DNA from: Bacillota bacterium
GTDB lineage: Bacteria; Bacillota; Clostridia; Lachnospirales; Lachnospiraceae
DNA length: 64,000 bases
NCBI GenBank assembly: GCA_023391695.1
Contig: JAEWAK010000017.1
Location: forward strand, 1 to 64,000
Reading direction: 5' to 3'
Position 1 is the stretch's first letter, and each line of letters opens with the position of its first letter. The translations under genes were made by a program, and so were the position numbers. This document shows, in pieces, positions 59,055 to 64,000 of the stretch. The notes beneath the pieces are model-generated. The model worked only from the letters and a program-made list of their open reading frames with translations. It did not search any database and was not told the DNA's origin.

Positions 59055-59540
59055 ATGTTATCATTTTTTAAAAAGAAAGAAGTAAAAGAATTAAAAGCAG
59101 TATTGAGTGGAAATATTATTCCGATTGAACAGGTACCAGAGGAAACTTTCGCATCGAAAGCATTAGGCGAAGGAATTGCATTTGAGCCTGTTAACGATAA
59201 CGTAGTCGTTGCTCCTGCAGATGGTGTTATTGCCACGGCATCTGAAACTATGAAACATGCAATAGGAATGACACTAAATAATGATATGGAAGTACTGATT
59301 CATATTGGTATTGATACCGTAGCTTTAAATGGTGAAGGTTATGAACTGTTAGTAAAAACAGGAGATAAAGTAAAAGTTGGAACACCATTGGTTAAGTTTA
59401 ATAAAGAATTTATAGAATCAAAAGGGTATGCGGTAACAACAATGCTAATTATTACAGACTTTGGAAAAATACAAAATTTTTCATTTACAACAGAGCATAA
59501 AGCAGTTAAAAATGAGACGGTAGTTGTTTCATTGGCATAA
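59055..59540 (+). CDS. PTS EIIA component, glucose family
   Basis: A 161-residue EIIA-Glc/Crr-type protein. It has VVAPADGVIATASETMKHAIGM (His68) and the phospho-His signature MEVLIHIGIDTVALNGEGYELLVKTGDKVKVGTPLVKFN (His83). The cytosolic domain passes phosphate from HPr to the EIIB of the adjacent EIIBC. SD GGAGGTAGGG. Last gene of the LacI-controlled operon. Confidence 0.93.
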   Translation: MLSFFKKKEVKELKAVLSGNIIPIEQVPEETFASKALGEGIAFEPVNDNVVVAPADGVIATASETMKHAIGMTLNNDMEVLIHIGIDTVALNGEGYELLVKTGDKVKVGTPLVKFNKEFIESKGYAVTTMLIITDFGKIQNFSFTTEHKAVKNETVVVSLA

Positions 59541-59871
59541 ACGAGTTTATAATTTTGTCAAAACAGCATCTGAGAAAATATTCTTCATAAAGATGGAAAC
59601 CCAAGGTTCTGGGCTGCAACAGGATTACAAAACATTAATGATGAAAAACAAAGACAAGTAGACTTATGGTATTTAGTTTCCAGGTAATTACCAATGTAAC
59701 GTATGGTTAAAATAATTCTGGTATAGTATGTACACTAGTCAATATTCATGATAATATATACCTTGAGTCTGGAGATTTTGACGCATATTATTTAATATTA
59801 AACAGGTAGATTAAAATCAGAGCTTTAAGGTTCTACTTACCAAATTAGAAAAGAAGAAAGGAGGATTGTCC
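59541..59871 (+). other. intergenic stretch with a short coding-like remnant
   Basis: Stop-free codons 59574-59690 read NILHKDGNPRFWAATGLQNI, then NDEKQRQVDLWYLVSR and TAA. The composition is protein-like but there is no start codon or SD, and I do not recognise it. No terminator or ribonucleic-antiterminator (RAT) sequence could be identified. SD AAAGGAGG for the next gene ends the stretch. Confidence 0.35.
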
Positions 59872-61986
59872 ATGAAACTGACACCGCGGAACAAAAAGAT
59901 GATATTACTTCTTCTGGCAGAGGAGAATTACAGGACGGTACGGTATATTGCCGAGAAAGTAAATGTCAGTTCCAGGACAGTCCTCCGGGAATTAATCAAT
60001 ATAGAGAACTGGTTAAACAACAAAGGGATTGTTCTGGAAAAGAAAAAAGGCAGCGGAATCCGGCTCTGTTTGCGGGTAGAAGAAAGGGAAGCTTTAAAAA
60101 ATGATATACAGAGTGAGAAAGCGGATCTGGTTTATTCCCCGGAACAGAGACTTACGTTACTAAAGGCGGAGCTTTTAAAAAATCCCGGTATCACCAAGCT
60201 GTATACGTTAACCAGGTTACTTGATGTTACGGAAGGGACAATCAGTGCGGATTTGGACAAGCTTGATACCTGGATGGACAAATTCCGGTTAAAGATCAAT
60301 AAAAAGCCGGGACTTGGGGTATATGTGGAAGGAAATGAGATCTCTGTCAGGAGTGCAATTATTTCCCTGATCTATGAACAGTTCCATGAAGCAGAATTAA
60401 TCAATATCATTTTTAACAGGGAAAATGAAGCCCTGAACCTGGATCTGATCAAAACAAGAATAAGCCAGGGTATTCTTGATATTATGGATATTCATTATCT
60501 GGGGCTCACCGAACAACTTCTCCGAAATGTGGAGAAGCAGATGAATTACCAGTTTGCGGATAATTCTTATATCGGACTGGTGATAAGGATCAGCGTGACG
60601 CTCCACCGGTGTTTTATGGGGATGTTTATCAAGGATATCGGTGATCTGGAAAAGGATGTGCCAAGGGATAAATTATACTGTTTGGTGAAAGAGTGGTTTA
60701 GCTCCCATGAAAACCCGCCCTCTTTTACGATTCCGGAAGAAGAAATTAAGTATATGGTGATCCATATCAAGGGTGCCGAGATACAGGAAAGGTACGGGCA
60801 GGGACCGGGGAATGATATACAGGACTTAAAAATCATGGAATTGACAAAGGAGATCATCTATATTGCCGAAAGGGAAACTGGTATTTATCTTGAAGATAAT
60901 GAAAAATTATTAAGGGGCCTGGCAGGGCATCTTAAAATGGCCATTTACCGGATAAAAATGCATCTGGATATTATGAATCCCTTATTGGAGGATATTAAAG
61001 ACATGTATCCCGATTTATTTCAGACAGCCGGAAAGTGTGCGGCGTTTATTGAGGAAAAAGAAGGGATTGCCATACCGGAAGATGAAGTCGCATATCTGGC
61101 CACTCATATCGGTGCGGCAGTAAAGGAAGAAAAAAGCAATACCCTTCAGATCTACCGGGCAGTGGTTGTCTGCACGAATGACATAGGGGCAGCCCAGCTG
61201 CTGGTATCTGAAATAGAACGGGTATTCTCCAATATACGGATATCCTCCATTATCTCCGTAATGGATATGGATATTGTCCAGTTAACGCAAAAGCATATCG
61301 ATCTGATCATTACAACGGTAGAACTGCAGGTTACAAAACTTCCGTCCATACTGGTAAACCCGATCCTTAATGAGTCGGATAAAAAACATATCCGGGAGGT
61401 ACTGGAGGACTTTTTACCGGAAAATATAAATTACGGCAGGATAAGAACAGCCCAGCTGGAAGAAAAGCTGAATAAACTGAAACAGTACAGCGGCTATATT
61501 TTGCAGCTTATGCATAATTTTCTGTTTATGGAGCAGGTTGCTGCTGAAAATATGGAGGAACTGAATCATTTCATCAGCCGGTCCCTGGCAAAAACAGGCG
61601 GGGACAGGCTTCTGATTGAAAAGGACATGGAAAACAATGAAAATAAAGGCTCAGCGATTTTAAGCCAGAAAGGAATGGTATTATACCACCTTAAGTCGGA
61701 GGCAGTCACAGAACTTGGCATGACAGCCCTGAGACTGAAAGATTCCATTTCCGGTCAGGAAAAAGATGGGTATGTGCAAAAAGCGGATATGTTTATTGTG
61801 TTGTCAATGCCTTATGATACCGACAGTTATGCACTGGAAGTATTAAATGAAGTTACCAGGAAAATCATAAGCAGCGACTTTGCCATGGCTTTAAAACAAT
61901 GCGGTAAAGAAGAAATCCGGATTGAAATGAACACAATTTTAGATAATTTTATCCAAAGTAAAGTACTGGATACAAATGTTAAATGA
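59872..61986 (+). CDS. PRD-containing transcriptional activator/antiterminator (BglG/LicR/MtlR type)
   Basis: 704 residues from ATG 59872. Two N-terminal HTH domains (NKKMILLLLAEENYRTVRYIAEKVNVSSRTVLRELINIENWL; TLTRLLDVTEGTISADLDKLDTWM) show that it binds DNA rather than RNA. PRD1 (~185-280, IHYLGLTEQLLRNVEKQMNYQF) and PRD2 (~300-410, YIAERETGIYLEDNEKLLRGLAGHLKMAIYRIKM, DEVAYLATHIGAAVKEE) follow, then an EIIB-like domain (RAVVVCTNDIGAAQLLVSEIERVF) and a C-terminal EIIA-like domain with LYHLKSEAV. In the EIIB part the usual Cys appears as C in V-V-C-T-N. It is likely controlled by PTS phosphorylation and activates the neighbouring PTS genes. Confidence 0.9.
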   Translation: MKLTPRNKKMILLLLAEENYRTVRYIAEKVNVSSRTVLRELINIENWLNNKGIVLEKKKGSGIRLCLRVEEREALKNDIQSEKADLVYSPEQRLTLLKAELLKNPGITKLYTLTRLLDVTEGTISADLDKLDTWMDKFRLKINKKPGLGVYVEGNEISVRSAIISLIYEQFHEAELINIIFNRENEALNLDLIKTRISQGILDIMDIHYLGLTEQLLRNVEKQMNYQFADNSYIGLVIRISVTLHRCFMGMFIKDIGDLEKDVPRDKLYCLVKEWFSSHENPPSFTIPEEEIKYMVIHIKGAEIQERYGQGPGNDIQDLKIMELTKEIIYIAERETGIYLEDNEKLLRGLAGHLKMAIYRIKMHLDIMNPLLEDIKDMYPDLFQTAGKCAAFIEEKEGIAIPEDEVAYLATHIGAAVKEEKSNTLQIYRAVVVCTNDIGAAQLLVSEIERVFSNIRISSIISVMDMDIVQLTQKHIDLIITTVELQVTKLPSILVNPILNESDKKHIREVLEDFLPENINYGRIRTAQLEEKLNKLKQYSGYILQLMHNFLFMEQVAAENMEELNHFISRSLAKTGGDRLLIEKDMENNENKGSAILSQKGMVLYHLKSEAVTELGMTALRLKDSISGQEKDGYVQKADMFIVLSMPYDTDSYALEVLNEVTRKIISSDFAMALKQCGKEEIRIEMNTILDNFIQSKVLDTNVK

Positions 61987-62030
61987 GTTATGTCATATAC
62001 CAAGCGGACATAACTCATTTTCTTTTTCTT
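61983..62030 (+). terminator. intrinsic terminator after the PRD activator gene
   Basis: ATGAGTTATGTC (61983-61994) pairs with GACATAACTCAT (62007-62018), followed by a T-rich tail (ttttctttttctt). The stem begins inside the stop codon region. Confidence 0.85.
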
Positions 62031-62234
62031 TACATTAACATTAAATTTTCTTATACTTTTCTTACAGTAACTTTATTGATGTGTGGCTATTTTGTCCGGC
62101 GGTCTTTATGAACTGATGTATATATTGGTTTATGTACCATAACAAATGCTGATAAAAGTATGCTTCAGGTATATTTTTTGGTGCTTTGCTCTGTAAGGCC
62201 CGAAATTCTATTTGAGCGTATTTTTTACGCTTTT

Positions 62235-62263
62235 TTCACAGCGGACTGAATAGTTACTATATT
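62235..62263 (+). promoter_or_regulatory. promoter of the ptsH-ptsI operon
   Basis: TTCACA (62235-62240), 17 bp, TATATT (62258-62263), about 45 bp before the HPr SD AAAAGGAGAAA. The stretch 62031-62234 shows nothing else. Confidence 0.6.
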
Positions 62264-62313
62264 GTTTGTTTACATTAATTAATAAACATAAACAGGAAAA
62301 AGGAGAAATTAAT

Positions 62314-62586
62314 ATGGTAAAAGTAACAGTAACCGTAACAAATCCGGTAGGTTTACATGCAAGGCCGGCGAGCCTGCTTACCAAACTGGTAAAAGGATAC
62401 GAATGTGATATTGAATTTTATAAAAATGGTGATGCTACCAAGAAACACCAGCCGAAAAGCATTTTGTCCGTAATGGCTTTGGGCGCAGTAAAGGGTGATG
62501 AACTAACCTTTGAAGCTAACGGAAAAGACGAAAAAGAAGCAATAAAGGCAATCGAAGAATTTGTAAAGAGCGGTTGCGGGGAATAG
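62314..62586 (+). CDS. ptsH: phosphocarrier protein HPr
   Basis: 90 residues from ATG 62314. The phospho-His is His15 in NPVGLHARPASLL. The regulatory Ser lies in KSILSVMALGAVKGDE at residue 49, three later than the usual Ser46 because of a longer turn (NGDATKKHQP). It carries phosphate from Enzyme I to EIIA proteins, and Ser-phosphorylation would link it to CcpA control. It is followed after 10 bp by Enzyme I. This appears to be the general HPr, placed beside a sugar-specific PTS operon. Confidence 0.92.
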   Translation: MVKVTVTVTNPVGLHARPASLLTKLVKGYECDIEFYKNGDATKKHQPKSILSVMALGAVKGDELTFEANGKDEKEAIKAIEEFVKSGCGE

Positions 62587-62596
62587 GAGATCAGGC

Positions 62597-64000
62597 ATGA
62601 AGACCATAAAGGGAGCACCCATTTCACCTGGGATAGCAATCGGTAAAGTATATTTAAAAAAGGCAGTTTCTGAAGAAATATCCTTTACCAAAACGGACAA
62701 TACAGAAGAAGAGAAGAAAAGATTCCGGGATTCCAGAGCTTTGGCAGTAAAACAAGTGGAAGAAATTTACAATGAAATGCTTCGTTCAAAGGGTGAACAG
62801 GAAGCTTCCATATTTTCAGCCCATATCGAAATGTTAAATGACACGGAATTTATTAACGGCGTAGAGAATGTCCTGGAAGAGTCGGGCTGCACTTCGGAAT
62901 GGGCGGTTAAAACGGTACGGGATAACTTTGTTGGAATTTTTGAATCCATGGATGATGATTACATGCGGGAAAGGGCAATGGACATCAAAGACATCAGCGG
63001 CAGGGTGATCCGGATACTGAAAGGAATCGGCAATGAGGATTCTTTTGCATTTACGGAACCGGTTATTATAATATCCAATGACCTGGCACCTTCCGATACG
63101 GCACAGATGGATCCGGAGCTTGTTTTAGGAATAATCAATGAAACCGGAGGACCGACCTCCCATGCGGCTATTATCGCAAGGATGCTTGGCATTCCCTTTT
63201 GTATCTGTCCCCAGATTACATCCCTCGTTAAAAACGGGCAGCTGCTGGCTTTTGACGGAGAAGAAGGCACCATAGAACTGGAAGTTACGGAGGAGATCCT
63301 TCAGGATTACGGCAGGAAACAGGAAGATTATCGCAAAAAGATGCTTCAGCTGGAACAGTTAAGGGGTACAAAATCCATTACTGCGGACGGACATGAGATT
63401 TTACTGGCAGGCAATATCGGTGCACCGGAGGATGCGGATAGGGTATTACAGCAGGATGGGCACAGTATCGGCCTGTTCCGGACGGAATTTCTATATATGA
63501 ACCGGGACGGTTCCCCGGATGAGGAGGAGCAGTTTGCCGCATATAAAAAGGTTGCGGAAAAAATGCAGGATAATCCGGTGGTGATTCGGACTTTGGATAT
63601 CGGAGGGGATAAGGAAGTTGATTATCTTAAGATACCAAAAGAAGAAAATCCGTTTTTGGGATACCGTGCCATCCGCCTCTGCCTGGACCGTGTACCGTTT
63701 TGGAAAGTTCAGTTAAGGGCCCTGCTCCGGGCAAGTGTATTTGGCAATCTCCAGATTATGTTTCCCATGATCGTATCCATGGAGGAACTAAGACAGGCGA
63801 AAGAGATTTTAGAGGAAGTAAAAGCGGAATTAAAAAGCGAAGGAATTGCTTTCAACGAAAATATACCTGTCGGAATGATGATGGAAACACCTGCTGCAGC
63901 TCTTATGGCGGACATTTTTGCAAAAGAGGTCGACTTCTTTAGTATCGGAACCAACGATCTGATCCAGTACACCATGGCGGTTGACCGTATGAACGGGAAG
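62597..64000 (+). CDS. ptsI: PTS Enzyme I (3' end beyond the window)
   Basis: The ATG at 62597 (SD AATAGGAGATC) opens a frame that stays open for 468 codons to the window end. It starts MKTIKGAPISPGIAIGKVYL. The N-terminal domain has the phospho-His loop NETGGPTSHAAIIARMLGIP (His189). Then the barrel follows: SIGLFRTEFLYMNRD, VVIRTLDIGGDKEVDYL, NPFLGYRAIRLCLDR, LQIMFPMIVSMEEL, IPVGMMMETPAAALMAD and FFSIGTNDLIQYTMAVDR. About 100 C-terminal residues are missing. It autophosphorylates with PEP and feeds HPr. Confidence 0.95.
   Translation, partial: MKTIKGAPISPGIAIGKVYLKKAVSEEISFTKTDNTEEEKKRFRDSRALAVKQVEEIYNEMLRSKGEQEASIFSAHIEMLNDTEFINGVENVLEESGCTSEWAVKTVRDNFVGIFESMDDDYMRERAMDIKDISGRVIRILKGIGNEDSFAFTEPVIIISNDLAPSDTAQMDPELVLGIINETGGPTSHAAIIARMLGIPFCICPQITSLVKNGQLLAFDGEEGTIELEVTEEILQDYGRKQEDYRKKMLQLEQLRGTKSITADGHEILLAGNIGAPEDADRVLQQDGHSIGLFRTEFLYMNRDGSPDEEEQFAAYKKVAEKMQDNPVVIRTLDIGGDKEVDYLKIPKEENPFLGYRAIRLCLDRVPFWKVQLRALLRASVFGNLQIMFPMIVSMEELRQAKEILEEVKAELKSEGIAFNENIPVGMMMETPAAALMADIFAKEVDFFSIGTNDLIQYTMAVDRMNGK

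Overview
The window looks like chromosome of an anaerobic, endospore-forming, low-GC Firmicute, most likely a plant-polysaccharide-degrading Lachnospiraceae (Lachnoclostridium/Anaerocolumna-like). This is inferred from the gene content: an exosporium-type collagen protein, LplABC-type ABC importers, a YesM/YesN pair, many GH and PL enzymes, GTG/TTG starts with strong AGGAGG Shine-Dalgarno sites, and par/Fst-like type I toxins. No rRNA, tRNA, CRISPR array or intact mobile element was seen.

Layout. 0-3.4 kb: 3' end of a collagen-like spore-surface protein followed by two overlapping paralogous glycosyltransferases. 3.7-7.3 kb: FMN-binding protein divergent from a MocR regulator, a sigma-factor remnant and an amidohydrolase. 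7.4-18 kb: carbohydrate locus 1. Three intracellular or lipid-anchored glycosidases (GH43, GH2, GH43) on the minus strand diverge from an ArsR-type regulator and an LplABC-type importer. 19.5-27.9 kb: carbohydrate locus 2, with YesM/YesN, a second sugar importer and a GH31 enzyme. 28-31.9 kb: RecQ and a pentapeptide-repeat protein. 31.9-33 kb: three adjacent copies of a small convergent-transcript toxin-antitoxin module, one with a decayed toxin. 33-37.7 kb: an XRE pair and a TetR-controlled ABC/FtsX export operon. 37.9-41 kb: a decaying tandem duplication of a DUF2752 gene plus a small membrane protein, and a frameshifted permuted-papain gene. 41.4-43.6 kb: chemoreceptor and acetyltransferase. 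44.2-49.7 kb: a GntR-controlled hydantoinase/oxoprolinase operon. Its metal-peptidase-like gene carries an in-frame tandem insertion of a palindromic repeat family that also occurs between genes 5 kb upstream. 49.9-53 kb: pectate lyase, L,D-transpeptidase and CBS protein. 53.2-53.9 kb: a graveyard of regulator fragments, including an internally deleted copy of the antiterminator gene that lies intact 6 kb further on. 53.9-64 kb: a LacI-controlled PTS operon (TIM-barrel protein, EIIBC, RPE-like epimerase, RpiB-like isomerase, EIIA), a PRD activator, then HPr and Enzyme I (cut by the window end).

How it fits together. Imported oligosaccharides of loci 1 and 2 would be trimmed inside the cell by the GH43, GH2 and GH31 enzymes. 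The PTS operon has the isomerase/epimerase pair expected for a D-allose-6-phosphate type route, and the general PTS proteins sit beside it. The most unusual features are the in-frame repeat insertion at 48.53-48.73 kb with its coding-compatible intergenic relatives at 43.69-43.91 kb, the triple type I toxin-antitoxin cluster at 31.9-32.9 kb, and the scrambled regulator remnants at 53.2-53.9 kb.
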